Part shown: in pieces, positions 51,865 through 61,363 of the stretch | How the letters are laid out: each line of letters starts with the position of its first letter | Position numbering within the stretch: the first letter of the stretch is position 1 | From: Myxococcus landrumus | Lineage (GTDB): Bacteria > Myxococcota > Myxococcia > Myxococcales > Myxococcaceae | Assembly (NCBI RefSeq): GCF_017301635.1 | Contig: NZ_CP071091.1 | Span: 4,910,001 to 4,974,000 of the forward strand | Reading direction: 5' to 3' | Length of the DNA stretch: 64,000 nucleotides | Made by a program: the position numbers and the translations under genes | Notes under the pieces: model-generated | What the model was told of the DNA's origin: nothing | Database searches by the model: none | What the model saw: the letters and a program-made list of their open reading frames with translations, nothing else

Positions 51865-54800
51865 CTAATGCAACCTGGCCTGCAGTGACTTGACCCACGC
51901 CAGACGGCCGTTCCGCGTCCGGGCCTGCTCGAGTGCGGCGCGTGCGCCCGCGAGGTCCCCCGACGCGGCGAGCACGTGGCCGCGGAGGGCGAGGAGGCGC
52001 GGGTCCTCCGGCATGAAGGTCAGGGACTTGTCGATGGCGGCGCGCGCCCGGGCGAGGTCGGCCGCCAGCGGCGAGGGCCGCGCGAGCACGACCTCCGTCT
52101 CCAGGCGCCAGCCGTCGGGGCTGCTCGCATCGTCGGCCTTCATGAGCTGCGCGTACCGGTCCGCGGCGGCGAGGGCCGGCAGGGGGTCGAGCCCGCGGCC
52201 CGCCAGCCACGCCGCGCGGTGCAGCTCGACCTCCGCCATCCGGCCCCGCATCGCCGGGTAGACCCCGGCCTTCACCACCTTCTCGAGCAGCGGCCAGGCC
52301 CGGGCGAACTCGGGCCCGGGGTCCCGTCCCGCCAGCACCGCGGCCTGGACCTCGAGCACATCGAGCTCGGCGAGCTGGGCGGCGGCGACGATGTCGGTGT
52401 CGACGCGCGTCCGCAGCGTCGCGGCCCAGGGAGCCACCGCGGCCAGCGCGTCGCCGGGCCCCCGTCCCTCGAGGAGCACGGACTCGGCCCAGAGGACCGC
52501 AATCTGCACGCCGAAGCCGGCGAGCGCAGTCTGGCCCTCGCCCCTCGAGAAGGCCTCGCCGATGATGTGGGCCGCCTCCGCATAGCGCGCGTCGGCCGCC
52601 TCGCCGGCGGACCAGCGCCGGGTGGCGTCCTGGCGTATGGCCTGGGCGAGCATGATGCGCGAGACGATGGGGCGGTCTCCAATCTCCGCCACCCGGCGCG
52701 CCGCGACGAGCGCCGCCTCGATGTCCCCGGTCGAGTCGCCGCCGCGGATGCCGGTGGTCTCGGCGCGGTCCGCGTACATCTGCGAGAGCAGCGAGGGCGG
52801 GACACTCGACTCGGGAGAGAGCTCGCCCGCGCGCGTCGCCGCCGCGATGCCCTTCTCCCAGGCCCAGCCCACCTCGTAGTGAGCATCGCGCAGCTCGCGC
52901 GCGTAGTTGAGGCAGGCCCAGGCGAGCCGCTCCCATGCGGAGCGGTTCGAAGGCGCGGCCCGCGTCGCGGCATCGGCGGAGGTGACCGCGGCGAGGAGGC
53001 TCGGGCCCGGGTCGGTGCCGAGCATGCGTGCAATCCGCCCCTTCTCCGCGAAAATCTCGGAGCGCACGACCAGCAGGTCCGGCTCATTCGGGTCCAGGGC
53101 GAGCCCCTCGGCGAGGACCGCGAGCGCCGGGTCGAAGCGGTCGGCGCGGACCGGCTCGCGCTGCTGGCGGACCAGGCCCTCGTGCATGAGCGCCTGGGCG
53201 AGCAGGAGGCGGGGCCGGGGGGCGCTGCGTCCTATCTCCGCCGCGCGCCGGAGCGCCGGGAGGGCCTCGGCGAGGGGCGCGAGCGTCCCGTCATGGTCTC
53301 GCGTCTCGTAGACCTCGAGGGAGCGGCGCAGCCAGGCCTCGCCCTCGAGTGTGCTCGCCTCAAGCGGGTCGGCCCCGGCCTCGCGCGCCCCCCGGGCGAG
53401 CGCGGCGGCGTCGGCATGGCGCTCCTCCACGAGCGCGATGCGGGCCTCGAGGAGGTCGCGGTCGGCGCCGGTCGCGGCGGGGACGAGCCGCAGGCGCGCC
53501 ACGGCGGGCTCGCGGAAGCGCGCTCGGAGCGCGGCAATTCGGCCTTCCTTCCTCTTCGGGTCGTCGATGCGCGGGAGCTGAGCGCGCTCGCGCGCGTAGC
53601 GCTCGCCGTCGAGCAGGCCGAGCGCGAGCGCCGCCTCGGGGGGATGGAACCCGAGCGTCCACGCCCGCTCGAGCGCCTCGCGGGCCGGGGCGGCGTCATG
53701 GAGGAGCTGGAGGCCGCGGCCGATGGCGAAGGCCCGCGCGGCCGCTCCGGCGCTGCCGTCCACGCGCCGCAGCGCGTCCACGGAGGAGCGGATGGCCGCG
53801 TACACCGGCGAGAGGTCGTGCGCGGGCGACAGGTGCGCGATGCGCATCACGTTCTCCATGCGCTGCGCCTCGGCGCCCAGCCGCGCGGCCTCGAGCGCGT
53901 CCAGGCCCGCCCGCCGCTCGGCGAACGCAGCCCACGCCACGCCGAGCACCACCGCCGCCGCCGCCACGACGGCGGCGCGCGCCGCCACCGGGTTGCGCCG
54001 CGCCCACTTCGTGGCGCGGTAGGCGAGCGTCGGCGGCCGCGCCAGCACCGGCTCGCTGCGCAGGAAGCGGCCAAGGTCCTCGGCGAACGCGAGCGCCGAG
54101 GGGTAGCGCGCGGCCGGTTCCCTCTGCATCGCCCACGCGGCCACGAGCGCCAGCTCGCGGGGGACCGCGGCGCCGAGGGCCGGCGGCTCATCGGCGAGGA
54201 TGCGGCGGAGGAGGATCGCCGGCTCGGAGCGCCCCGACGCCTCGGCGAGCCCGTGGAACGGCGGGTGCCCGGCGAGCACCGCGTAGAGGGTGGCGCCGAG
54301 CGCATAGACGTCGGCGCGGAAGTCCACCGGGCCCGCGCTGGCGAGCTGCTCGGGCGCCATGTACTCGAGCGTGCCCGCCGGAAAGCCGGAGTGGGTGAGC
54401 CCGCTCTCTTCGCCGCGGGCGAGGCCGAAGTCCCCGAGCCTCGCCAGCGGCACGCCCGGCCCTTCCTCCACCAGCACGTTGTCGGGCTTCACGTCGCGGT
54501 GCACGAGCCCCTGGCGATGGGCGGCGTCGAGCCCGAGGGCCGCCTGGCGCACCAGCTCGACCCGAGTGGCGAGCGTGAGGCCCGCGGCGAGGTCCGCGAG
54601 CGTCTTGCCCTCGACGAGCTGGAGCACGAGGCACGCGCGGCCCTCCAGCGAGCCGACCGCGTGCACACGGACCACGTTCTCATGCTCCACTCGCGCCTGC
54701 AGCCGCGCCTCGAGGACGAGCCGCTCGGTCTCGCGCGGGTCGTCGCCGCGCAGGAACTTCACCGCCACCGCGCGCTCGAGCGTGGAGTCGAAGGCGCGGT

Positions 54801-54879
54801 GGACCAGGCCCATCCCGCCCGCCCCGAGCAGTCCCTTGAGCGCGACGCGCCCGTCCAGCGGCTGCAGCTCCACCGTCAT
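51865..54879 (-). CDS. Ser/Thr protein kinase with TPR-rich C-terminus
   Basis: 1004 residues. Kinase domain about 10-290: GLLGAGGMGLVHRAF, Lys41 (AVAVKFL), HRDVKPDN (Asp129), DFG 150-152, GTLEYMAPEQL. A membrane segment follows (AARAAVVAAAAVVLGVAWAA, about 330-350). The rest is helical with many tetratricopeptide-like pairs (ADLARARAAIDKSLTFMPED, PRLLALRGHVLAASGDLAGA). I start it at ATG 54879, overlapping the MocR stop as ATGA; a much longer frame reaching 56145 is a shadow of the MocR gene. Substrates are unknown. Confidence 0.9.
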   Translation of the reverse strand: MTVELQPLDGRVALKGLLGAGGMGLVHRAFDSTLERAVAVKFLRGDDPRETERLVLEARLQARVEHENVVRVHAVGSLEGRACLVLQLVEGKTLADLAAGLTLATRVELVRQAALGLDAAHRQGLVHRDVKPDNVLVEEGPGVPLARLGDFGLARGEESGLTHSGFPAGTLEYMAPEQLASAGPVDFRADVYALGATLYAVLAGHPPFHGLAEASGRSEPAILLRRILADEPPALGAAVPRELALVAAWAMQREPAARYPSALAFAEDLGRFLRSEPVLARPPTLAYRATKWARRNPVAARAAVVAAAAVVLGVAWAAFAERRAGLDALEAARLGAEAQRMENVMRIAHLSPAHDLSPVYAAIRSSVDALRRVDGSAGAAARAFAIGRGLQLLHDAAPAREALERAWTLGFHPPEAALALGLLDGERYARERAQLPRIDDPKRKEGRIAALRARFREPAVARLRLVPAATGADRDLLEARIALVEERHADAAALARGAREAGADPLEASTLEGEAWLRRSLEVYETRDHDGTLAPLAEALPALRRAAEIGRSAPRPRLLLAQALMHEGLVRQQREPVRADRFDPALAVLAEGLALDPNEPDLLVVRSEIFAEKGRIARMLGTDPGPSLLAAVTSADAATRAAPSNRSAWERLAWACLNYARELRDAHYEVGWAWEKGIAAATRAGELSPESSVPPSLLSQMYADRAETTGIRGGDSTGDIEAALVAARRVAEIGDRPIVSRIMLAQAIRQDATRRWSAGEAADARYAEAAHIIGEAFSRGEGQTALAGFGVQIAVLWAESVLLEGRGPGDALAAVAPWAATLRTRVDTDIVAAAQLAELDVLEVQAAVLAGRDPGPEFARAWPLLEKVVKAGVYPAMRGRMAEVELHRAAWLAGRGLDPLPALAAADRYAQLMKADDASSPDGWRLETEVVLARPSPLAADLARARAAIDKSLTFMPEDPRLLALRGHVLAASGDLAGARAALEQARTRNGRLAWVKSLQARLH

Positions 54880-56381
54880 TGCCCCTCCCGGAGGGACTCG
54901 GCCATCCGCCGCGCGACCTCGACCAGCTCCGCGTCGCCGTAGTTGGAGAACCCGATGCGCAGCCCCGGGATGGCGCCGCCGCCGAAGGCGAACTGCCGGC
55001 CGGCCTGGAAGGCGACCCCGCGCTCGAGGCCGCGCCGCGCCCAGGCGTCCACGTCCAGCCCCTCTCGCGTGCGGGCCCACAGGGCGAGGCCGCCCGTGGG
55101 CAGGTCGAAGGTGAGCGCGGCGCCGAGGTGCTCCGAGAGCGCGTTCGCGAGCACGTCGCGACGGTGGCGGTAGATGGGGTGCATGCGGTTGAGGTGGCGC
55201 TCGATCTCGCCGTCCTCGAGCAGCTCCGCCATCGCCCGCTCGAGCGCGGGGTCCCCGTGGCGGTCGAGCGCGTCGCGGGCGGAGCGCAGCTGCGCCACGA
55301 GCGGCGCGGGCGCGTGAACGAAGCCGAGGCGGAGCCCGGGGCTGAAGATTTTCGAGAGGGAGCCCACCAGCACCACCACGCCCGCGCGGTCCTCCGCGGC
55401 GAGCGGCGGGGGCAGCACTCCTTCGAACTGGAACTCGGCATCGTGCTCGGACTCCAGCACGGCGAACCGGTGGCGCGCCGCGAGGGCGAGCAGCCGCGCC
55501 CGGCGCTCCGGCGAGAGCGCGACCACCGAAGGGTACTGGCGCACCGGGGTGGTGAGCACCGCGCGCAGCCGCTCCGTCGAGAGGAGCCGCTCGAGGGTGT
55601 CCACGTCGAGCCCCTGCGCATCCACCGGCACCGGCAGGCAGCGCGCGCCGGCGCGGGCGCAGGCCTCCCACGCGTCCCGCGCGCCGAGCGCCTCGACCGC
55701 CACCGCGTCGCCCGGCCCGAGCAGGGCGTGGGCAACGAGGGCCAGCGGCAGCTGCCTGCCGCGGGTGACCACCAGGCACTCCGGTGCGGCGGCGACGCCG
55801 CGGGCCGCGCGCAGCGTGCGCGCGAGCGCCTCGCGCAAGGAGGGGTGGCCCTGCGGGTCGTCCACCGCGAGCGTGCCGCGCGGGTTCACGGTGAGCGCGC
55901 GGCGGTAGGCCCGCGCGAGCGCGGCGCCAGGCAGGAGGCGCGGGTCGGGGTTTCCGGTGGCGACGCGGAGCAGATTGCGGGCGGCGTCGGGCACCGCGGG
56001 GTCTGGGGGCCGGCGGAGGTCGAAGCCCATGCCGGCGCCTGTGAGCTCCGCCGCGGGCCCGGGCGGAGTCTCGGAGGCGCCCGGAAGGCGCCGCGGCGGC
56101 GTGGGTGCGACAGTGCTCCCCTCGCCCGGCGCCGCCACCAGCCATCCTTCGTCGGCGAGCTCGCGGTACGCGGCCATCACCGTGTTGCGGGACACGCCCA
56201 GTCCCTGCGCGAGCGTGCGGTAGCCCGGGAGCGCGTCGCCGGGCCGGAACCGGCCGCGATGAATCTCGGACATGAGCGCATGCGCAATCTGCAGGTAGAC
56301 CGGGCGGTTGGAGCGCGGGTCGAGGGTGATGGTGGGGATGCCGGGGGCCACGGCTGCTCCGGTTTCTGGCGGCGTGGCCAC
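54876..56381 (-). CDS. MocR/PdxR-type GntR regulator with aminotransferase domain
   Basis: 501 residues: an N-terminal GntR helix-turn-helix (RPVYLQIAHALMSEIHRGRF, RPGDALPGYRTLAQGLGVSR, NTVMAAYRELADEGWLV) and a fold-type I aminotransferase-like domain with a PLP lysine in GSLSKIFSPGLRLGF. MocR proteins regulate vitamin B6, GABA or amino-sugar genes. The start is likely GTG 56381, since the region before it is out of family. The unusual point is the ATGA overlap with a kinase gene. It is divergent from the lipoprotein at 56545. Confidence 0.88.
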   Translation of the reverse strand: MATPPETGAAVAPGIPTITLDPRSNRPVYLQIAHALMSEIHRGRFRPGDALPGYRTLAQGLGVSRNTVMAAYRELADEGWLVAAPGEGSTVAPTPPRRLPGASETPPGPAAELTGAGMGFDLRRPPDPAVPDAARNLLRVATGNPDPRLLPGAALARAYRRALTVNPRGTLAVDDPQGHPSLREALARTLRAARGVAAAPECLVVTRGRQLPLALVAHALLGPGDAVAVEALGARDAWEACARAGARCLPVPVDAQGLDVDTLERLLSTERLRAVLTTPVRQYPSVVALSPERRARLLALAARHRFAVLESEHDAEFQFEGVLPPPLAAEDRAGVVVLVGSLSKIFSPGLRLGFVHAPAPLVAQLRSARDALDRHGDPALERAMAELLEDGEIERHLNRMHPIYRHRRDVLANALSEHLGAALTFDLPTGGLALWARTREGLDVDAWARRGLERGVAFQAGRQFAFGGGAIPGLRIGFSNYGDAELVEVARRMAESLREGQ

Positions 56382-56544
56382 ACGATACGTCGCGGGCGGC
56401 CGCTTCGCTCGCGGTGGAGTGAAGGGGAGCCAGCCGCCTCCCCCCGCGCAGGGGTGGCCCAGCCGACTTGTCGCGAGTGCACCTCCCCCATGCCGCGGGC
56501 CAGGGGAATAGTCGGCCTCGATGTTCCTCTCAACCGGAGTCTCC

Positions 56545-58626
56545 ATGCCTCGCGCATCACCCCGCCCCTGCCGTGCACTCCTCCTGGTCTCGCTCGTGGT
56601 GCTTGCCGCGTGCGGTGGCGGGCCCACCGACGGGGCCGGCGATGGAGACGCAGACGGCGGCCGGGAAGTCGCCGGGGACGGAGGCGACGGGGGTGGAGCA
56701 GGCGGAGGCGACGGGGGTGGACGAGACGGCGGCGGCGGAGACGACGGCGGCGACGGGGGTGGACGAGACGGCGGCGGAGGAGATGACGGCGGCGACGGGG
56801 GTGGACCAGACGGCGGCGCAGGAGACGACGGCGGCGTGGCAGCGCCATCCGCGCCCACGAACCTCGTCGCGCGGGCCACGGGCTCCCAGGGCGTGGAGCT
56901 CACCTGGATGCCACCGTCGGGAGCCTTCACTGGCTTCGAGGTCGAGCGCTCCGTTGCGAGCGGCGGGCCCTTCGCGCGCATCGCGAGCCCACCGGCCTCG
57001 GCCCTGGGCTACGGCGATATGGGCCTCGCCACCGGGAGCACCTACTTCTACCGGGTGCGCGCGGTGAATGGCGCCAGCGCGTCGGCGTTCACCTCCGTCG
57101 TGGGTGTGAGCACGGCCGCGGCGGTGCCGCCCAACGCGCCAACCGGCCTCACCGGCGTGCAGGAGGTGGTGGCGTCCGCCAGCGTGGCGCGGCTCTCCTG
57201 GACCGACGCCGCGACCGACGAGACTGGCTACGAGGTGCAGCACTCCAGCGAGTTCATCTCCTGGGGCGCGACAGTCACGCTCCCCGCGGGCTCGACCGGC
57301 TGGGTACACGAGAGCCCGGTCTTCGCCACCAACCACTACCGCGTGCGGGCCGTGGGTGTCGCGGGCGCCTCCGCCTGGGTGCAGGTCTCCGTCTACAACG
57401 GCCCTATCGTCATCGGCACGCTCTGCCCGGCCACGGAGGGCACGTCGGCTTCCGCGCTGTCTCAGACCTCGCTCCGGCTCGGCTGGACCTGGAACATCTG
57501 CGGCGGCGTCACAATCGAGCGCGCGCAGTCCGCCACCGGCCCCTGGGCCGAGGTGGCCCGCTTGGGCAACTTCGTCTTCGGCGGGCCGCTCAACGGGACC
57601 TGGGATGACACGGGCCTCGTGCCGGGAACCCTCTACCACTACCGGTTCCGCACGCTCCCCCTCTTCGCCCCCACGCCCTCCGGGCCGCCGTGGTCGCCCT
57701 CTGGCTACACGGCGCCAGTCTCGGCAACGACGGTGCCGCCTGTCGTCATCGCCACACCCACCGGGCTCACCGCGACGGTCACCTCCGCCACGAGCGTGAG
57801 CCTCGCCTGGACCGACGTGGCCCAGGACGAGACGGGGTACTCCGTGGAGTACGCCACCGGGGCGGCGGGGCCCTTCACCGAGGCCTTCCGCCTCGGCGCC
57901 AACATGACCATGACGAGCGTGAGCGGCCTCACGCCCGCGACGGCTTATTGGATGCGCGTGCGCGCGGTGAAGGGGACGACGAGCTCCGCGCCCTCCAACG
58001 GAGTCTCGTTCACCACCGCGACCCGCGCCGTGCTGCGCACCACCGGTGACGCCACCGTGATGGAGAGCACCGCGCTGCTCGCCAACCAGAACGTGACCCT
58101 GCCCTCCGGACCGAATGATGTGGGCTGCTTCTTCACCTGGACCATCGGCCCGGGCGGGCAGGCCCTCTTCCACAACTGTGGTGGCTCGGCGCTCCGGTTC
58201 GACACGGCGGCGCTCTCGGGGAGGAACGTGCTCGTGGCGGCGCTCGTGATGTACCCCTGTGCCCTCGCCCCACACCCCGTGTCCGACGCGCGCTACCTGG
58301 TCCGGGCGCTTGCCGGGCCCTGGAGCCCGTCCACGGTGACCTTCAACACGCTGCCCCAGGTCTACACGACAGGCTCGTGGTGGCTGCCGGCGCCGACGGC
58401 CGGCGGCGCGCAGGCCTGGGACGTGACGACGGTCGTGAAGAACTGGGCGAGTGGGACCTGGCCGTCGAACGGCCTCTACGTGGGGCAGTCACCCATCACG
58501 GACCGCGTACCGAACTGGGGCGGGCAGACCTGGGACAACCAGAACCAGGTCACGAGCTACTGCAGCCTCGAGCAGACGGGCGGCTCCATCGACTACGTCC
58601 CGGCCCTGCACGTGGACTACCGGTAG
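56545..58626 (+). CDS. fibronectin type III / DNRLRE lipoprotein
   Basis: 693 residues. The lipoprotein signal (ALLLVSLVVLAAC) has a ribosome-binding GGAG five bases before ATG 56545, so the upstream ATG 56521 is not used. A Gly/Asp linker coded by three 42-bp repeats leads to at least three fibronectin type III domains (APTNLVARATGSQGVELTW, APTGLTGVQEVV, TPTGLTATVTSATSVSLAWT) and a C-terminal DNRLRE-like beta domain (LRTTGDATVMESTALLANQN, AWDVTTVVKNWASG). It should be an outer surface adhesion or carbohydrate-binding protein. Confidence 0.88.
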   Translation: MPRASPRPCRALLLVSLVVLAACGGGPTDGAGDGDADGGREVAGDGGDGGGAGGGDGGGRDGGGGDDGGDGGGRDGGGGDDGGDGGGPDGGAGDDGGVAAPSAPTNLVARATGSQGVELTWMPPSGAFTGFEVERSVASGGPFARIASPPASALGYGDMGLATGSTYFYRVRAVNGASASAFTSVVGVSTAAAVPPNAPTGLTGVQEVVASASVARLSWTDAATDETGYEVQHSSEFISWGATVTLPAGSTGWVHESPVFATNHYRVRAVGVAGASAWVQVSVYNGPIVIGTLCPATEGTSASALSQTSLRLGWTWNICGGVTIERAQSATGPWAEVARLGNFVFGGPLNGTWDDTGLVPGTLYHYRFRTLPLFAPTPSGPPWSPSGYTAPVSATTVPPVVIATPTGLTATVTSATSVSLAWTDVAQDETGYSVEYATGAAGPFTEAFRLGANMTMTSVSGLTPATAYWMRVRAVKGTTSSAPSNGVSFTTATRAVLRTTGDATVMESTALLANQNVTLPSGPNDVGCFFTWTIGPGGQALFHNCGGSALRFDTAALSGRNVLVAALVMYPCALAPHPVSDARYLVRALAGPWSPSTVTFNTLPQVYTTGSWWLPAPTAGGAQAWDVTTVVKNWASGTWPSNGLYVGQSPITDRVPNWGGQTWDNQNQVTSYCSLEQTGGSIDYVPALHVDYR
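56709..56834 (+). repeat. three tandem 42-bp repeats inside the lipoprotein gene
   Basis: Units at 56709, 56751 and 56793 start CGACGGGGGTGGAC and end GACGGCGG. Each codes for a 14-residue Gly/Asp linker unit (about DGGGRDGGGGDDGG). The repeat number may vary between strains. Confidence 0.85.
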
Positions 58627-58983
58627 GGGGATGGCCCCGGCGCCGACGCTTGCTCACGGCATGGAGGAGTCGACCGTGCCCGTCAGCCCTCCAAGCTGGA
58701 ACTCCCCATGGAAGGACACGCAATTGAAGTGGGTGCCCGAGGACTGACGGGAGAAGCAGGGACGGAAGGGCGGCTTCCGCATGCGCGACGCGACGCCCTC
58801 CCGCTGGAAGCAGCCCCCTGTGCCTCCCCATCACTCGGTCGCCGCATCCTGAGCGCGTCAAGGCGAGTGAGCGAGGCGCCCCCAGGAGCCAGAGGATTCT
58901 GGGTCACCCACCCGGCCCCTGCTGAAGCTCGCGTTCTGTCATTGAAGACCCAAGCCACGCCGTTTCTGTTGCACTCTCCAGGA
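58627..58983. other. no gene recognised
   Basis: No convincing frame or terminator; only short shadows. The region carries GTCGCCGCATCCTGAGCGCG, loosely repeated at 61061. Confidence 0.3.
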
Positions 58984-59175
58984 ATCGCCGAGAACGAGTT
59001 CGCACAGGGCGTCACTCGGGAGCTGATTGAAAGGCCCTGCAAACCCGCAGGGCCTTTTCAGTCAACACGAGTCGCGCGATAGATTGCACGAGACACGCCT
59101 GAAGAGAGAGGAACCGAGAGCAGTCAACAGGCGTGTCAACCGTTGGGGCAGCGTTAACACAATTCTTCGTCCCTT
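58984..59175 (+). repeat. third degenerate copy of the tRNA-array tail
   Basis: It contains ATCGCCGAGAACGAGTTCGC, GGGAGCTGATTGAAAGG, CAACACGAGTCGCGCGAT and GAGAGAGGAACCGAGAGC, leading to CCGTTGGGGCAGCG-TTAACACAATTC, in the same order as at 12724-13075 but with an internal deletion. The hairpin at 59030-59058 (AAAGGCCCTGC / GCAGGGCCTTTT) is a strong terminator. Confidence 0.5.
59030..59060 (+). terminator. rho-independent terminator within the repeat
   Basis: AAAGGCCCTGC (59030-59040) pairs with GCAGGGCCTTTT (59047-59058) around AAACCC. The near-identical hairpin at 62345 follows a real gene. Confidence 0.6.
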
Positions 59176-59531
59176 CCATACTTGCAGGCTTCCAAACTCA
59201 AGCGCAGAGCCGCATCCTCCACGTTGGCCACACAGCGCTCTTCCGTTCTGTTCGACCCGAGAGGTGGCACACTCCAGCGCCTTGGCGGTGGCGTGACACG
59301 ACACTCCACGCTCCACGGCAACCACCGCCAGCCCCCCGATAGGTGAGCGGGCAGCCACTCTTCACCGCCCACCGAAGCAGCGCCAGGCGCTGCCTCCTCT
59401 TCATCCGCTGCCTGGTTCCACGCGGTCATCGCGGGAAGGCCCAATGGGGATTCAGTCACCGCGTCGCGGGGCCGAATCCCCAGAGTCGTTTCAAGCAGAA
59501 GGTCCGGGCGTGAAGCGCGCGGACGCCTCGC
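59176..59531. other. no gene recognised
   Basis: The interval lies between the repeat copy and the 3' end of the astacin gene. No terminator for the astacin gene is evident. Confidence 0.3.
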
Positions 59532-60866
59532 TCACGGGAACCCGACGGTGAAGATGTTCGCGGCGCCCAGGTTGGAGGTATCGGTGTAGACCGTCACACC
59601 GGCGCCGCCGCCGCCCTCCGCTTCCCAGTACTTGGGGTAGCCGGGAGTGGGGGTGCCCAGGACCACGCCGTCGCCGGCGTCGATGGTGGAGAGACCCGTG
59701 CCAGCCATCTTCCACATGCGGAAGGTCTGCCAGGTGCCGGGAGCCGTGGACAGGGAGTCCACCGTCGTGCCGCCGCCGTTCGAGGCCTGGACGAAGTTGC
59801 CATTGACGGTCTGGAGCTGGACGAGGTCGCCGGTCTTCAGCTCATTGCCGTCCAGGTCGACCAACTGGAACCGCTCCCAGGGCCCCACGGCGACGCGATT
59901 GGCGTTCACGTTGGCGCCACCGCCGCCCTCGGCCACCACGTAGTGGCCACTGGAGGCACGAAGGGTGATGGTCCTCGAGTAGACGCGCGTAATGGTCACC
60001 ACATCGAGCGTGCTCAGCGCGTTGCCCTGCCCGACGGACTGTCCATTCCGGGCCTCGATGGTGGGCCGGCCGTTCTTCGAGCCCTGCATCGGGCCGTAGT
60101 GCATGATGGACCCGTAGTCGTAGGCAAAATAGTCGTCGTCATTGTTGTTGTTCTGCTGGAAGGCGTACGCCCCGCCCGGCACGATGTTCTCCCACCGGAT
60201 GATGACGTAGGTGTCCCGGTCCTGGCGGCTGTGCTCATGGTCGAGCCCCAGGACGTGTCCGAGCTCATGGATGACGGTGCCGGTGCTGCAGCTGCCATCC
60301 AGCCACGTCCCCTGCTCCCCGCCCTGGCGCCCATAGCTGGAATAACACCCGGTGCCTGACTGGATGCGAAGATAGTCAGGGTACTGCGCCGCGTTGGCCG
60401 CCGTGCGGAGCACGAACCGGATGTGGCTCCGGGAATGCCAGTGATTGATGCCGTCCTGGATTCGATTCTGGTTCGCGACGCCCGAGTCGATGATGTAGGG
60501 CACCACGGCGTTGGGCCAGCGGGAGTTCGGGTCGGTCTTGACGAGGCCCTGAGCTCGGGGGCCCGAGGACTCCAGCCCCAGGGCCTTCACCTCGCGCACG
60601 CGCGCCTCCATCTGCTTCACCGTTCCCAGGACCATGTCGCCCTCGAAGATGGCCAAGCCATCCACCTCGGCATAGGTCACCGGGACGTACTTCTCCCTCT
60701 CCACATTCCAGACATAGCCCTCGCGAAGCGGGGCTTCCGTCGGCACTCGGATCATCTCCGGGTCCAGGCTGGGACTCGGCGCCAGGTTCTCCTCGCCACA
60801 GGCGGTGAGCAGCAAGCTCGAAATGATAAGCAAGGCCAACGCCGACCTTGAGGGGTTTCGGGGCAT
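59532..60866 (-). CDS. astacin-type (M12A) metallopeptidase lipoprotein
   Basis: 444 residues. Lipoprotein signal (LALLIISSLLLTAC, Cys23). The catalytic domain has WPNAVVPYIIDSGV at its entry, as astacins do, and the zinc motif HELGHVLGLDHEHSR (His200, Glu201, His204, His210), with Met-turn SIMHY (Tyr257). The C-terminal region (about 305-444) is a fascin-like beta-trefoil (LRASSGHYVVAEGGGGANVN, LVQLQTVNGNFVQASNGGG). It should be a surface protease that binds sugar or protein ligands, useful in predation. Full length. Confidence 0.93.
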   Translation of the reverse strand: MPRNPSRSALALLIISSLLLTACGEENLAPSPSLDPEMIRVPTEAPLREGYVWNVEREKYVPVTYAEVDGLAIFEGDMVLGTVKQMEARVREVKALGLESSGPRAQGLVKTDPNSRWPNAVVPYIIDSGVANQNRIQDGINHWHSRSHIRFVLRTAANAAQYPDYLRIQSGTGCYSSYGRQGGEQGTWLDGSCSTGTVIHELGHVLGLDHEHSRQDRDTYVIIRWENIVPGGAYAFQQNNNNDDDYFAYDYGSIMHYGPMQGSKNGRPTIEARNGQSVGQGNALSTLDVVTITRVYSRTITLRASSGHYVVAEGGGGANVNANRVAVGPWERFQLVDLDGNELKTGDLVQLQTVNGNFVQASNGGGTTVDSLSTAPGTWQTFRMWKMAGTGLSTIDAGDGVVLGTPTPGYPKYWEAEGGGGAGVTVYTDTSNLGAANIFTVGFP

Positions 60867-61363
60867 GGTGTCTCCACTTCTCGTGAGTATTTCGCGGCGG
60901 GCGTATAGCAGAGTGCGCCTGGTGTTGTTGCAAGGATTCGACGTCGCACCGATGCCCCCGACGGGGTCAAAACTGACAGACCTGAGCTGCGGGTCAGATT
61001 CCGGATGTCAGGACTTGAAATCAGATGGCTCGCACTCCTGTGCCTATCCAATATTCGGTCGCTGCGTCATGCGCGCGTCAAGGCCGAGTCAAACGGGTGA
61101 GCGGCGTGGACAACGGGCTTGCTCTCGTGCCTGACGGGGCCGGCAGTCGCGCCCCGTCCAGTGGACTCAACATCCGCCAGGTTTCCGTGGACCACCCGCT
61201 CCACTCGACCGCCGGGAACTGAGGCGAACCACACGGGGTGCGGGAGAGCCAAAAGCTGGGGCCACTGCAACGGCGCGGTGATAACGTCCCGTTCGGTAGC
61301 GCACAGTTGCCGCCTGAGACCACCGAAATCGGCGCAGCCCCAACGGAAAAGGAAGACGTGGAC
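60867..61363. other. no gene recognised
   Basis: About 500 bases. The left part upstream of the astacin gene must hold its promoter. The string GGGGTCAAAACTGACAG at 60964 may be an insertion-sequence end, but no transposase is seen. No supported frame is present. Confidence 0.3.

Noticed and set aside
51976-54942. 988-codon plus-strand open frame opposite the second kinase
   Set aside because: No domain or ribosome-binding site; the minus strand has HRD, DFG and APE motifs in frame.
51865-56145. One 1426-codon minus-strand gene
   Set aside because: The part beyond 54879 overlaps the MocR gene in another frame and has Arg/Ala/Pro-rich noise; the kinase starts at ATG 54879 with an ATGA overlap.
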